The notes under the pieces: model-generated | What the model was told of the DNA's origin: nothing | The model's input: the letters and a program-made list of their open reading frames with translations, nothing else | Databases searched by the model: none | Shown: piece by piece, positions 30,930 to 40,063 of the stretch | Layout: each line of letters opens with the position of its first letter | Position numbering within the stretch: position 1 is the first letter of the stretch | Translations under genes and position numbers: made by a program | Source of the DNA: an uncultured Prevotellaceae bacterium | Lineage (GTDB): Bacteria; Bacteroidota; Bacteroidia; Bacteroidales; Bacteroidaceae | DNA: 64,000 bases | Assembly (NCBI GenBank): GCA_902784615.1 | Contig: CACZVN010000001.1 | Span: 124,001 to 188,000 of the forward strand | Direction: 5' to 3'

Positions 30930-30961
30930 TTTGTGTATTCTGATTATTTGCGCTAAATTTG
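30930..30961 (+). promoter_or_regulatory. promoter of rsmI (-33 TTTG, -7 TAAATTTG)
   Basis: TTTG at 30930-30933 and the -7 box at 30954-30961 have a 20-bp spacer. The ATG follows 8 nt later, leaving almost no leader. Confidence 0.7.
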
Positions 30962-30969
30962 TCGCCGAA

Positions 30970-31680
30970 ATGGGCATATTGTATATTGTTCCAACCCCAG
31001 TAGGCAATATGGAAGACATGACCTTCCGTGCCGTTCGTATCCTGAAGGAAGTGGATCTCGTGCTGGCGGAAGATACCCGGACATCGGGCATCCTGCTGAA
31101 ACATTTCGAGATTAAGAACTCCCTGATGTCGCACCATAAGTTTAATGAGCACGGCACGTCGGCTGGCATCGTCGGCCGTCTGTTGGCAGGTGAGAATGTG
31201 GCACTGATCAGTGATGCGGGCACACCGGGCATCAGCGATCCTGGATTCTTCCTGGTGCGCGAGGCCGTGAGGGCGGGGGTAGAGGTGCAGTGTCTGCCTG
31301 GGGCAACGGCCTTCGTGCCGGCACTGGTGTCAAGTGGCTTGCCCTGTGACCGTTTTGCCTTTGAAGGTTTTCTGCCCCAGAAGAAAGGCCGTCAGACGAA
31401 ACTGGAGTCGCTGAAAGATGAGGAGCGCACGATGATCTTCTACGAGTCGCCCTATCGACTGGTGAAGACGCTGGAGCAGTTTGCCGAGGCCTACGGCGGC
31501 GATCGCCAGGTAAGTGTCTGCCGAGAGATCTCGAAAGTCCACGAGGAGAGCGTCCGTGGTACGCTCGGTGAGGTAATCGTCCATTTCAAGGAGAAAGAGC
31601 CGAAGGGTGAGATTGTTATCATCCTGGCCGGGAGGGGGAAAGATGTGAAAAGTGAAGATATAAAAGCGATGAATAATTAA
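30970..31680 (+). CDS. rsmI: 16S rRNA 2'-O-ribose C1402 methyltransferase
   Basis: The 236-residue tetrapyrrole-methylase-fold protein has the RsmI motifs LYIVPTPVGNMEDMTFRAV at the start, LVLAEDTRTSGILLKHFEI, ALISDAGTPGISDPGF (SAM-binding), and FEGFLPQKKGRQ. Its C-terminal part is PKGEIVIILAG. It methylates C1402 in the 16S decoding centre. The frame remains open upstream into the tdk region, but the promoter lies there, so ATG 30970 is used. A lipoprotein gene follows 15 nt downstream. Confidence 0.95.
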   Translation: MGILYIVPTPVGNMEDMTFRAVRILKEVDLVLAEDTRTSGILLKHFEIKNSLMSHHKFNEHGTSAGIVGRLLAGENVALISDAGTPGISDPGFFLVREAVRAGVEVQCLPGATAFVPALVSSGLPCDRFAFEGFLPQKKGRQTKLESLKDEERTMIFYESPYRLVKTLEQFAEAYGGDRQVSVCREISKVHEESVRGTLGEVIVHFKEKEPKGEIVIILAGRGKDVKSEDIKAMNN

Positions 31681-31695
31681 AAAAAACATTGAATT

Positions 31696-32547
31696 ATGAA
31701 AAAACTAATTTTTGTTGCTGCCAGTGTATTGGCAATCGTAAGTTGTAACAGTGATGCTGTGAAGAAAGCCGAACTAGCCGCCACACAGCAGCGTGACTCT
31801 CTTGAACAGATTATTGCCCAGAAGGACAATGAGATCAACGACATGATGACCACCCTGAGTGATATCGAGGAAGGCTTCCGCGAGATTACTGAGGCCCAGA
31901 ACCGCGTGACGCTCGCCAAACAGGGCGAGGGTACGAACACCCGTCAGCGCATCACGGAGAACATGCAGTTCATCCAGTCTGCCATGAAGCAGAATAAGGA
32001 ACTTATCAACAAACTGAAGCAGCAGGTACGTGAGGGCACTGTGAAGGGTGACCAACTGAAGAAGATCATCGACAACCTGACCCAGCAGATGGAGACAAAG
32101 GACAAGCAGATCCAGGCACTCCGTGAGGAACTCGACAAGAAGGACATCCACATCGCTGAACTTGACGAGGAAGTGGCTAACCTGAACACGAACGTCAGTT
32201 CGCTGAAGGAAGAGAATACCCAGAAGAGTGAGACCATCTCTACTCAGGATAAGGCCCTGAATTCGGCATGGTTTGTCTTCGGCACGAAGAAGGAACTGAA
32301 AGAGCAGAACATCCTCGACGCCGGTGAAGTGCTGCGCTCTAACTTCAACAAGGAGTACTTCACGAAGATTGATATCCGTATTGACAAGGAGATCAAGCTC
32401 TACAGCAAGTCGGCCGAGATCCTGACGAGTCATCCCGCCAGCTCATACTCACTGCAGCGTGATGCCAACAAGCAGTACGTGCTCCGCATTAACGACCCGC
32501 AGGCCTTCTGGTCAACGAGCAAGTATCTGGTCGTCCAGGTGAAATAA
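31696..32547 (+). CDS. coiled-coil lipoprotein
   Basis: The 283-residue protein has a lipoprotein signal (MKKLIFVAASVLAIVSCNSD, with lipobox AIVSC). A long coiled coil spans residues about 25-190 and is rich in Lys, Glu and Gln (LKQQVREGTVKGDQLKKIID, MQALREELDKKDIHIAELDEE-type heptads). The C-terminal globular part includes NSAWFVFGTKKELKEQNIL and SKYLVVQVK. Similar lipoproteins are widespread in Bacteroidales and uncharacterised to my knowledge. It probably shares the rsmI transcript and is followed by a strong terminator. Confidence 0.8.
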   Translation: MKKLIFVAASVLAIVSCNSDAVKKAELAATQQRDSLEQIIAQKDNEINDMMTTLSDIEEGFREITEAQNRVTLAKQGEGTNTRQRITENMQFIQSAMKQNKELINKLKQQVREGTVKGDQLKKIIDNLTQQMETKDKQIQALREELDKKDIHIAELDEEVANLNTNVSSLKEENTQKSETISTQDKALNSAWFVFGTKKELKEQNILDAGEVLRSNFNKEYFTKIDIRIDKEIKLYSKSAEILTSHPASSYSLQRDANKQYVLRINDPQAFWSTSKYLVVQVK

Positions 32548-32566
32548 GATAAAGAAAATAAGGTAT

Positions 32567-32600
32567 AGAAAAAGCCCTGCCAATCGGCAGGGCTTTTTCT
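32567..32600 (+). terminator. rho-independent terminator after the coiled-coil lipoprotein (bidirectional)
   Basis: A perfect 15-bp stem (AGAAAAAGCCCTGCC and its complement) encloses AATC. Both strands end in T-rich runs, so it can also terminate the convergent LruC-type gene. Confidence 0.92.
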
Positions 32601-32618
32601 ATTTAGCAGCTCAAAATG

Positions 32619-34049
32619 CTATTTCCACCAGGTATCGGGCACTTCCTTGCGCTCCCTCATCCATTTGGTCTTATCATCTACGGCGATCATCTTGGGTGCA
32701 TCGCCTTCTTTCGGGAATACGATGGTCAGTACTTGGCCACTATTGCCTCGCGTTTCAACGCTCACTTTGACGTTGTTTGTTGTGGCATTCCATGTTGTCA
32801 GTTCAAAGCTGTCAAGCACCTTATTGAAATTGATGGCACCGTCTCTACCTGTGTTCAGCATTTGCGTTTTGTCAAAATGATCGCTCTTTGTCCACATTGC
32901 TTTGTCATTGATATACAGCGTAAAGTCGAGGATACCTCCTACAGCACGGATCACGCATAACTGAGGCATGGTGGTCCGCTCGATTTTATAAGGATCTGTG
33001 GCTGTAAGGCTCTCATAATAATACTTCACCTTCGTGCGGTTCGACAAGTCCACCACCACATCGTTGAAGTCGAAGTCGTCGTCATCACCCAAGTCCTCCA
33101 TCATATAGCGCTTCGTGGTTGATTCGACAAATTCATCAACGCGCTTTGTCGGGGGCACAGGGTTGCCGTAGACCATAAACACCAGGTCCTCGTAATCCCT
33201 GTCGCTGCTGTTCAGCATATCCTCACAACCGATGATGGTCACCTCGTTGCCCTCTTCCAGGTTCTTGGGCTTCGTGCAGCCTTGCAAGTCGAGCATGTAC
33301 TGATTCAGCGATGTAGTCTCGTAAGGCTGATATTGCGGGTTAAACGGATCATCTAAATACTTCAGGTATTTATTATAACCATCATTACTGCCGTCGGCCC
33401 ACACCTTCAGGTAGAAATACATGGTGGCATCGGCAGGCAGATTGGCGTATGTAAAGGTCGGAGCCATCACTTCTAATGCACCGTCGGATCTCTGCATGCC
33501 CTGTATGCCTGTGCCGGCATCTTTCCAAGGCAATTCGGGATCGGCAGGCTTTCTGTACTTGAAGTTCTCACCTTTCGACCATACCAGCTCTTCGCCCACA
33601 CCTTCAACGTGCATCCACAACTGCCAGTAGTATCTGGCATAACCCTGGAAAACAGGTACGATGGTAAACGGATTGGGTTTCACAGTCATCGTGAAACCTC
33701 TACCTTTGACGGTGTTGTTCTGGCCCTTAGGCAGGTTATTAAGCACCCACTGCTCCACGTCCTTATCTACCAACATCGAACCGACGGTACGATTGAAGTT
33801 AGCCTCAGTACGTGTCAGCGCACGAGCATCACTGTTCTCAGAGTTCAGGGTAACCACGGGATACATGTTAGCGAAATCCCAGGTTTGGTTAGGGTCAATC
33901 TCGCCATACTTCTTCACGAAGTTGGCGGCAAATCCGTTCATTTGTTTTTCAACAACTGCTTCACTGTCGAAAGCATCGCGCGAACATGATGTCATGGCCA
34001 TACCCATGATGGCCAAGCATACTGTCAGAAATAAACACTTTTTTGTCAT
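32619..34049 (-). CDS. LruC/DUF4842-like lipoprotein
   Basis: The 476-residue protein has a lipoprotein signal with lipobox-like AMTSCSRD. The middle contains two Asp-rich calcium-type loops, SSDRDYEDLVFMVYG (near 290) and DDDDFDFNDVVVDLS (near 330). These resemble the LruC-domain signature of Bacteroidota and leptospiral surface proteins. The rest is beta-rich (VKVSVETRGNSGQVLTIVFP). It is probably surface exposed; its ligand is unknown. It has its own promoter and converges on the terminator at 32567-32600. Confidence 0.75.
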   Translation of the reverse strand: MTKKCLFLTVCLAIMGMAMTSCSRDAFDSEAVVEKQMNGFAANFVKKYGEIDPNQTWDFANMYPVVTLNSENSDARALTRTEANFNRTVGSMLVDKDVEQWVLNNLPKGQNNTVKGRGFTMTVKPNPFTIVPVFQGYARYYWQLWMHVEGVGEELVWSKGENFKYRKPADPELPWKDAGTGIQGMQRSDGALEVMAPTFTYANLPADATMYFYLKVWADGSNDGYNKYLKYLDDPFNPQYQPYETTSLNQYMLDLQGCTKPKNLEEGNEVTIIGCEDMLNSSDRDYEDLVFMVYGNPVPPTKRVDEFVESTTKRYMMEDLGDDDDFDFNDVVVDLSNRTKVKYYYESLTATDPYKIERTTMPQLCVIRAVGGILDFTLYINDKAMWTKSDHFDKTQMLNTGRDGAINFNKVLDSFELTTWNATTNNVKVSVETRGNSGQVLTIVFPKEGDAPKMIAVDDKTKWMRERKEVPDTWWK

Positions 34050-34103
34050 GTAATTTGAAGATTATAATGTAAAGTTTACAAGATGTCTACTTTCAGTTTC
34101 TTG

Positions 34104-34111
34104 CAAAAATA
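34104..34111 (-). promoter_or_regulatory. -7 box (TATTTTTG) for the LruC-like gene
   Basis: An exact TAnnTTTG box reads on the minus strand 54 nt upstream of the ATG. Confidence 0.5.
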
Positions 34112-34255
34112 AGGTAATATCTTCTAATTTCCAATTAATTTTAGTTAAAAAACAAAAATTTGCAAGAATTCATAATGGAAATGAGGCAATTCGACAAATA
34201 AAAAATAATATACGCAGAAAAATCCGTCAGCCATGAAGAATAATTCTTCTCCACC

Positions 34256-34429
34256 TTGCTGTTTCTTTTGTCGATTATTTTTCTCGATTCTAGGGCAAAA
34301 CGATCCCGCGCTCAGGCCAAAGAGGAACTCGATAATACCTCCATGTCCGAGACCGAGAAGCGCATCCTGCAGGAGTTGATGGATGATATAAGAAGGTGGT
34401 CTTGTAACGGATGCCATCTCTTGGTTTGA
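34256..34429 (+). pseudogene. possible small ORF or coding remnant between LruC gene and susC
   Basis: The frame from TTG 34256 to TGA 34427-34429 encodes 57 residues: a hydrophobic start (LLFLLSIIFLDSRAKRS) followed by a charged helix (AQAKEELDNTSMSETEKRIL, then QELMDDIRRW). The codon choice (GAG, AAG, CTG, ATC) looks like that of real genes in this window, while the flanking DNA is A/T-rich and non-coding. No ATG precedes it and an in-frame stop lies just upstream, so it is probably a decayed gene end. The rest of the 593-bp gap 34050-34642 holds only the two promoters and AT-rich DNA. Confidence 0.35.
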
Positions 34430-34537
34430 TTTTAATACTTTTTGCCCCTAGAATGTTTCACTTGATAGGCAGGAATGGCAAAATAACTGCCAATCCGTTA
34501 AAAAATGAGGGCAAATTGTGATTTTTATATAATTTTT

Positions 34538-34569
34538 TTTGTTTTTTCCATATTTATTCGTTATTTTTG
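34538..34569 (+). promoter_or_regulatory. promoter of the susCD operon (-33 TTTG, -7 TATTTTTG)
   Basis: TTTG at 34538-34541 and the -7 box at 34562-34569 have a 20-bp spacer within AT-rich DNA. A leader of roughly 70 nt follows before the ATG. Confidence 0.7.
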
Positions 34570-34642
34570 CACCCCATAAGCCCTAATATAGCGACTTTAT
34601 ACATTATTATATATATTAATTAAAACAAAAGAGAGAGAATTT

Positions 34643-37600
34643 ATGAAAAAAAGACTAACGATGTTTTTTGCATGTCTGTTCCTTTGCGTAGGATCAGCAC
34701 TTGCACAAACCAAAGTTGCCGGTACAGTGCTCTCACAGGAAGACGGTCAGCCCATCATCGGTGCCGCTGTCAAGGTTGAAGGTACCAGTACTGGTATGTT
34801 GACAGACGTAAATGGTCGCTTCTCGCTGACTTTGCCCGAGGGTAAGAACCAGATCACGGTGACTTATCTGGGTTATGAGAGCAAGACGGTGAATGCCAAG
34901 AACGGCATGCGCATCTTCCTGAAGAGCGATGCCAAGTTGCTCGACGACGTGATCGTTGTGGGTTACGGTGTTCAGCGCCGCGAGGCCAAGACTGGTTCTA
35001 TCGCCACAGTTACAGGTGACGAGATCGTCGATCTTCCCGCAACTTCACTCGACAAGATGCTCGGCGGTAAGTTGGCAGGTGTGATGATTACCCAGCAGTC
35101 AGGTCAGCCCGGTTCTTCTTCCAGCATCCGTGTCCGTGGTACCAGTTCTATCAATGCTGGTAACAACCCGCTCTATGTGGTTGATGGTATCCCCATGCTG
35201 AGCCATGATGAGTATGAGATGGTGAATGAGAACGGTGCTAACCCGCTGACCACCATTAATCCTGATGATATTGAGTCGATTACCGTCCTGAAAGATGCTG
35301 CTGCATCCTCTGTGTATGGTAGCCGCGCTGCTAATGGTGTGATCCTGATTACTACCAAGAGTGGTAAGGAGGGTAAGAGCATGTTCACCGTCCGTGCTAA
35401 GTATGGTGTGTCTTCTCTGGCTAATGACAACGACTTCGGTGTAATGACTGGTCAGCAACTGCTGCAGTATCAGCGCGACGCTGTCATCAATGCTGGTAAG
35501 GATCCTGATGATCCCACTGCTGGTGCCAGTTACTATCGTCCTTACGAGTTGCTGAGCCGCGAGCAGACCAACTGGATGGATCACTTCACACGTCTGGGTA
35601 AGACACAGGAGTATGAGATTACGTTGTCGGGTGGTTCTGCCAAGACAAAGTATTACAATTCGGTGTCGTATCATAAGACGGAAGGTGTGTTCTATGGCGT
35701 TGATTTCCAGCGTATGCAGGGTCGTGTGAATGTGGATCACGAGATCAACTCAAAGTTGACTACAGGTACCCGTATTAACCTGGGTTACACTGAGAGCAAC
35801 GATGTGCCTATGCAGAGCCTGTACTACTCGAACCCTGCATTTGCCGGTATGACCATCCTGCCTTGGACACCGAAGTACGACGAGAAGGGGAACTTCAACT
35901 CGAATATCCCCGAGAACTCGAACTCTAACCCCCGTGCTACTGCTGCCTTTGACGATCAGTGGCAGAAGACTTACTTCGTAAATGGTAACATCTATCTGCA
36001 GTGGAAGCCTATCAAGCAGTTGACCCTGAAGACCACCAACGCTGCCGAGCTCAAGTTTATCGAGAGCCGCCGCTACTGGTCGAACGAGGCTCACAACTAT
36101 GCTGCCGGTTATCCCGAATTGCAGATGATTGACAGTCAGCGCCGTAACCTCACGACATCGAATACCGCTACATGGGAGGATACCTACGCTGAAAAGCACT
36201 ACCTCCGCGTGCTGCTCGGTCAGGAGGCCAGCCACTATCACTATCAGTATATGTACGCGATGGCTGAGAGCCTGAACCCCCAGATCCCTTATCTGGTATC
36301 AGGTAACTCTTCTAACTATCCTGTTGAGGACTACTACATGAACCGCACGATGTTGTCTTGGTTCGGTATTCTGGACTATAACTTCGATTCCCGTTACTAT
36401 CTGCAGGCTTCGATCCGTACCGATGGTAGCTCTCGCTTCGGTTCTAACAACCGTTGGGGTACATTCTGGTCAGTAGGCGCTTCTTGGAACGCCCACAACG
36501 AGGCCTTCATGAAGAACATCAACTGGATCGACGTGGCTAAGCTGCGCGTGAGTTACGGTGTGAATGGTAATGACGATATCACTGACTACATGCAGTATGG
36601 TACTTACACCTCATCTGTTTATAATGGTGTAACCGGTCTGCGTCCTTCAACACCTGCTAACCCCGACCTGTCGTGGGAGAAGAACTATGCCTGGAACGTG
36701 GGTATTGACTTCCGCTTCCTGAAGCGCTTCTCTGGAAGTATTGATGTTTATTCGCGTAAGACCACCGATATGCTGCTTGATATGCCGCAGTCATCTACCT
36801 CTGGTTTCAACACCGCTACGACTAATGTCGGTAAGATGCGTAATAACGGTATCGAATTCCAGTTGGATGCTGATATCATCGACAAGGGCGATTGGAAGTG
36901 GACCGTAGGTTTCAACATCGCTCATAATAAGAGTAAGATCCTTGAACTGACGGGTCAGGAGAATGAAGACGGTACGCCTGAGATGATGGCTTACTCTGAG
37001 GACTCTCGTCTCCGTCACATTGTCGGTGAGAGCCTCTTCACCTTCTGGCTGAGAGACTATGCTGGTGTGAACCCCGTTAATGGTGAGGCTCTCTGGCGCA
37101 CTGAGGACGGTGAGTTGACCAACAACTTCAACGATGCTGCATACGTGAAGAGCGGCAGCCCCGAGCCTACCTACACTGGTGGTATCCACACCAACGTATC
37201 TTGGAAGGGCCTGTCACTGAGCGTTGTCGGTGAATTCAAGGGTGGCAATAAGGTGCTCATCATTGAGAACCGCTACCTGACTTCTGATGGTAACCAGATG
37301 TCGATGAACCAGCAGAAGAATGCGCTTGATTACTGGAAGAAGCCGGGCGACACGGGTTGCAACCCGAAGCCCATTGCCGGTAACACGACCAACTCGTATA
37401 ACTACGGTTCGAACCGTTTCATTGAGAAGGGCGACTACTTCCGTATCAAGGATATTACTCTGTCATACCAGTTGCCGCAGACCATCCTGAACAAGGTGGG
37501 TCTGAAGTCAACCCGCGTTTATGCCAGTGGTCTGAACGTTTACACCTTCCACGATGTGAACTTCTGGGATCCTGAGCGTGGCGTAGATGGTATGGGTTAT

Positions 37601-37654
37601 GGTATCTATCCTGTCTCTAAGTCATTTATCGTAGGTCTCGACCTGACCTTCTAA
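34643..37654 (+). CDS. SusC/RagA-type TonB-dependent outer-membrane transporter
   Basis: The 1003-residue protein has a signal peptide (cut after ALAQ, residue 22). A carboxypeptidase-regulatory-like domain (residues about 23-105, KVAGTVLSQEDGQPIIGAAV) follows, then a plug domain (about 115-230, with SIRVRGTSSINAGNNPLYVVDG and ESITVLKDAAASSVYGSRAANG) and a long beta-barrel ending in FIVGLDLTF. No N-terminal signalling domain is present, so it is not of the anti-sigma-linked type. It imports large nutrients with its SusD lid. Strong GGT and GCT codon use suggests high expression. The missing glycosidases and a nearby protease favour a peptide substrate (inference). Confidence 0.95.
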   Translation: MKKRLTMFFACLFLCVGSALAQTKVAGTVLSQEDGQPIIGAAVKVEGTSTGMLTDVNGRFSLTLPEGKNQITVTYLGYESKTVNAKNGMRIFLKSDAKLLDDVIVVGYGVQRREAKTGSIATVTGDEIVDLPATSLDKMLGGKLAGVMITQQSGQPGSSSSIRVRGTSSINAGNNPLYVVDGIPMLSHDEYEMVNENGANPLTTINPDDIESITVLKDAAASSVYGSRAANGVILITTKSGKEGKSMFTVRAKYGVSSLANDNDFGVMTGQQLLQYQRDAVINAGKDPDDPTAGASYYRPYELLSREQTNWMDHFTRLGKTQEYEITLSGGSAKTKYYNSVSYHKTEGVFYGVDFQRMQGRVNVDHEINSKLTTGTRINLGYTESNDVPMQSLYYSNPAFAGMTILPWTPKYDEKGNFNSNIPENSNSNPRATAAFDDQWQKTYFVNGNIYLQWKPIKQLTLKTTNAAELKFIESRRYWSNEAHNYAAGYPELQMIDSQRRNLTTSNTATWEDTYAEKHYLRVLLGQEASHYHYQYMYAMAESLNPQIPYLVSGNSSNYPVEDYYMNRTMLSWFGILDYNFDSRYYLQASIRTDGSSRFGSNNRWGTFWSVGASWNAHNEAFMKNINWIDVAKLRVSYGVNGNDDITDYMQYGTYTSSVYNGVTGLRPSTPANPDLSWEKNYAWNVGIDFRFLKRFSGSIDVYSRKTTDMLLDMPQSSTSGFNTATTNVGKMRNNGIEFQLDADIIDKGDWKWTVGFNIAHNKSKILELTGQENEDGTPEMMAYSEDSRLRHIVGESLFTFWLRDYAGVNPVNGEALWRTEDGELTNNFNDAAYVKSGSPEPTYTGGIHTNVSWKGLSLSVVGEFKGGNKVLIIENRYLTSDGNQMSMNQQKNALDYWKKPGDTGCNPKPIAGNTTNSYNYGSNRFIEKGDYFRIKDITLSYQLPQTILNKVGLKSTRVYASGLNVYTFHDVNFWDPERGVDGMGYGIYPVSKSFIVGLDLTF

Positions 37655-37696
37655 TCAGATTGTAGAGTGAAAATTGAAAAAACAAAAATGAAAGAT

Positions 37697-39136
37697 ATGA
37701 AAAAGACGATTATAGGACTGGCACTCATTGCCACCGCCGGTACGTTCACTGCCTGCAACGGTTTCCTCGATGAAGAGCCGCTGATGAAGCAGAGCAACGA
37801 ACTTACCTTTTCAACATTCGACGGTCTGAACCAGGCCGGTGCAGCCCTCTGCACACGCTTCCAGAGCGACGGCTGGTACGACGGAGAATTTGTCCTGCGT
37901 TCAGAATTGCGTGCGGGTAACGCGAAGAACCCGAAGTCAATTCCTGGCTCAGGTCGTTATCGTACAGATACCCAGTGGAACTACAATGAGAGTTCTACAA
38001 TGGGAACACTTTGGAGTTATGCATACTATACCATTACGTATGCCAACAATATTCTGACGAATATCGAAAGTTCGGACAATAGCGACGCTACACCCCAGCA
38101 GGTGAACAACCTGAAGGCTGAGGCTCTCTTCACACGTGCGCTCTGTCACTTCGACCTCGTGATTACCTTCGGTCAGCCTTATACGGTTGCTCCCGATAGC
38201 CCGGGCGTGCCTGTGGTGTTGGTAACGGAGAATGGTAAGCCTGCTCGTAACACGGTGAGTGAGGTGTTCGACCAGATTGTAGCCGACCTGACTGAGGCTG
38301 AGAGCCTGATGAGCGACAGCTACGTTCGTGCTGGTGTGGATGATGCAGCAGCATCAATCACCAAGCCTGCTATCCAGGCACTGCTCTCACGCGTATATCT
38401 CTATATGGGTAAGTGGCAGAATGCAGCCGACTATGCTACGAAGGTGATTAACAGCGGTAAGTACTCGCTGGCTTCGGGTGCCGACTATCTGGGTATGTTC
38501 TCAGCTGCTGTGGCTCCTGCCGGTGGTGAGATTATCTTCGAGGTATATGGCTCTAAGAAGAATGACTATTGGGACAACTCCGGATGGCAGCATCTGGCTT
38601 ACATCACCAGCTGGGGCGACGGTAACGACGGCTCTGGTGACGTGTGTGCCACTGCAGACCTCGTAAACCTCTATGAGGCAGGTGACATTCGTCTGAAGTT
38701 GTTTGCCCAGAACGAGAACGACTGGCTGACACTGAAGTATGCCGGTAAGGCCGGTTCTGTACCCCGTGAGACTAACGTGCCCATCCTGCGCCTCTCAGAG
38801 ATGTATCTGAACCGTGCTGAGGCTATCGTGAAGGGTGCTACCGTGAGTGGTGTGACCGCTGCCAGTGACTTGGCTAAGATCGCTGCCTGCCGTAATGCCA
38901 AGGCTCCCGCTGCTCCTGGACAGGAAGACGTGTTCACTGAGCGCCGTAAGGAGTTGCAGTTCGAGGGCCATATTGCTTACGACTATGCTCGTTGCAAGAA
39001 GGCTCTGGTCCGCACAGACTTTGATGAGACCGTGAATAAGGATATCCCTGCTGCGCCCGACTATCACTGGGCACTGCCTATCCCCAAGCGTGAGTTGGAT
39101 GCCAATGAGAACATGACTCAGAATGAGGGTTACTAA
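37697..39136 (+). CDS. SusD/RagB-type nutrient-binding outer-membrane lipoprotein
   Basis: This 479-residue protein from ATG 37697 has a lipoprotein signal (TIIGLALIATAGTFTAC, then NGFLDEEP). It has the helical TPR-like core of SusD proteins (NNLKAEALFTRALCHFDLV, LSRVYLYMGKWQNAADYA) and the C-terminal block RRKELQFEGHIAYDYARCKKAL with IPKRELDANENMTQNEGY. It caps the SusC transporter at the cell surface. ATG 37688 is equally possible and adds MKD. It starts 42 nt after susC. Confidence 0.93.
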   Translation: MKKTIIGLALIATAGTFTACNGFLDEEPLMKQSNELTFSTFDGLNQAGAALCTRFQSDGWYDGEFVLRSELRAGNAKNPKSIPGSGRYRTDTQWNYNESSTMGTLWSYAYYTITYANNILTNIESSDNSDATPQQVNNLKAEALFTRALCHFDLVITFGQPYTVAPDSPGVPVVLVTENGKPARNTVSEVFDQIVADLTEAESLMSDSYVRAGVDDAAASITKPAIQALLSRVYLYMGKWQNAADYATKVINSGKYSLASGADYLGMFSAAVAPAGGEIIFEVYGSKKNDYWDNSGWQHLAYITSWGDGNDGSGDVCATADLVNLYEAGDIRLKLFAQNENDWLTLKYAGKAGSVPRETNVPILRLSEMYLNRAEAIVKGATVSGVTAASDLAKIAACRNAKAPAAPGQEDVFTERRKELQFEGHIAYDYARCKKALVRTDFDETVNKDIPAAPDYHWALPIPKRELDANENMTQNEGY

Positions 39137-39171
39137 GAAATTGAAAATTGAAAAATTGTAAATTTAAAGTT

Positions 39172-40041
39172 ATGAAGTTGTTTAAATTATCATACGGACT
39201 GGTGGCTGCAACATTGCTTCTGGTATCGTGCGACATCAATAAGTATCCTGAGTTCGACGATGCCAATGCCTTTGTGGCCATTCAGAAAACCTCGGCCTCT
39301 ATTGCAGAGAACCAAGGAACGCTGCAGATTCCCGTGATGCTGACCTCACTGAGCGGTATTCAGGGATCGGTAGATTTCACACTGACTCCCGCTGCCACTG
39401 GTGGTGCTGTGGAGGGTACTCACTACAAACTCCTGAATAGTGGTAAGACGCTGACTTTTACGAAGGACGAGCCTGTACAGTACATTCAGATCGAGCCGAT
39501 CGATAACGATACTTTCGGTGGTGACGTCTCTTTCATCATCAAGCTCGAAAATGCTTCTGGCGTACAGGTAGGTGCTGTAAAAGAATGTAAAGTGACCATT
39601 GAGGACGATGAGCACCCGCTGTCGTTTATCCTTGGTACGATGCACGCTCTCGGTTACGACTACTTCTCTGGTGGTGCAGAGGAAGAGTGGGAGGCTACCT
39701 TCGAGAAAGATCCTTCTGATGTAACGAAGGTTTGGATCTATAACATCTGCTCGGGTGGTTGTGATAATGCCGTTTATGGTATCGTCAGTGACGATATGAC
39801 AGAGATTCGTATCCCCGTTGGACAGGCTACAGCCAACACGTCTTCTTACGATGTGATCCTGGAAGGTTTCAGAGATAACGGCGAAACCGACATTGAGGCT
39901 GGTGACTGCATCATCGGTAAGATTAGCCCAGATGGTACCATCGTCATCGAGGACTGGTTCGGTGCTCATGCTTATAATGCAGGCACAACTACCAGTGCTG
40001 GTTGGTATGCTATTGAGATGGGTGGTATATTCAAGAAGTAA
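39172..40041 (+). CDS. Calx-beta-domain lipoprotein of the susCD operon
   Basis: The protein has a lipoprotein signal (SYGLVAATLLLVSC). A Calx-beta-like domain spans about residues 25-140 (SIAENQGTLQIPVMLTS, FTLTPAATGGAVEGTHYKLL, QIEPIDNDTFGGDVSFIIKL). A second beta-rich domain contains a CSGGCDNAVYG pair of cysteines. Its place behind susD suggests a surface accessory lipoprotein like SusE or SusF that helps bind the nutrient. The ligand is unknown. An A/T-only linker of about 30 nt precedes the ATG. Confidence 0.78.
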   Translation: MKLFKLSYGLVAATLLLVSCDINKYPEFDDANAFVAIQKTSASIAENQGTLQIPVMLTSLSGIQGSVDFTLTPAATGGAVEGTHYKLLNSGKTLTFTKDEPVQYIQIEPIDNDTFGGDVSFIIKLENASGVQVGAVKECKVTIEDDEHPLSFILGTMHALGYDYFSGGAEEEWEATFEKDPSDVTKVWIYNICSGGCDNAVYGIVSDDMTEIRIPVGQATANTSSYDVILEGFRDNGETDIEAGDCIIGKISPDGTIVIEDWFGAHAYNAGTTTSAGWYAIEMGGIFKK

Positions 40042-40063
40042 CTAACATAAATACAGAACGATT

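Noticed and set aside
30511..30969. Extension of the rsmI frame upstream into tdk
   Set aside because: RsmI begins at a normal N-terminus at 30970, and both promoter elements lie in the extension.
34145..34417. 90-residue minus-strand frame in the LruC-susC gap
   Set aside because: Composition is non-coding-like and hydrophobic and aromatic without a signal or known motif; the better coding-like signal is on the plus strand.
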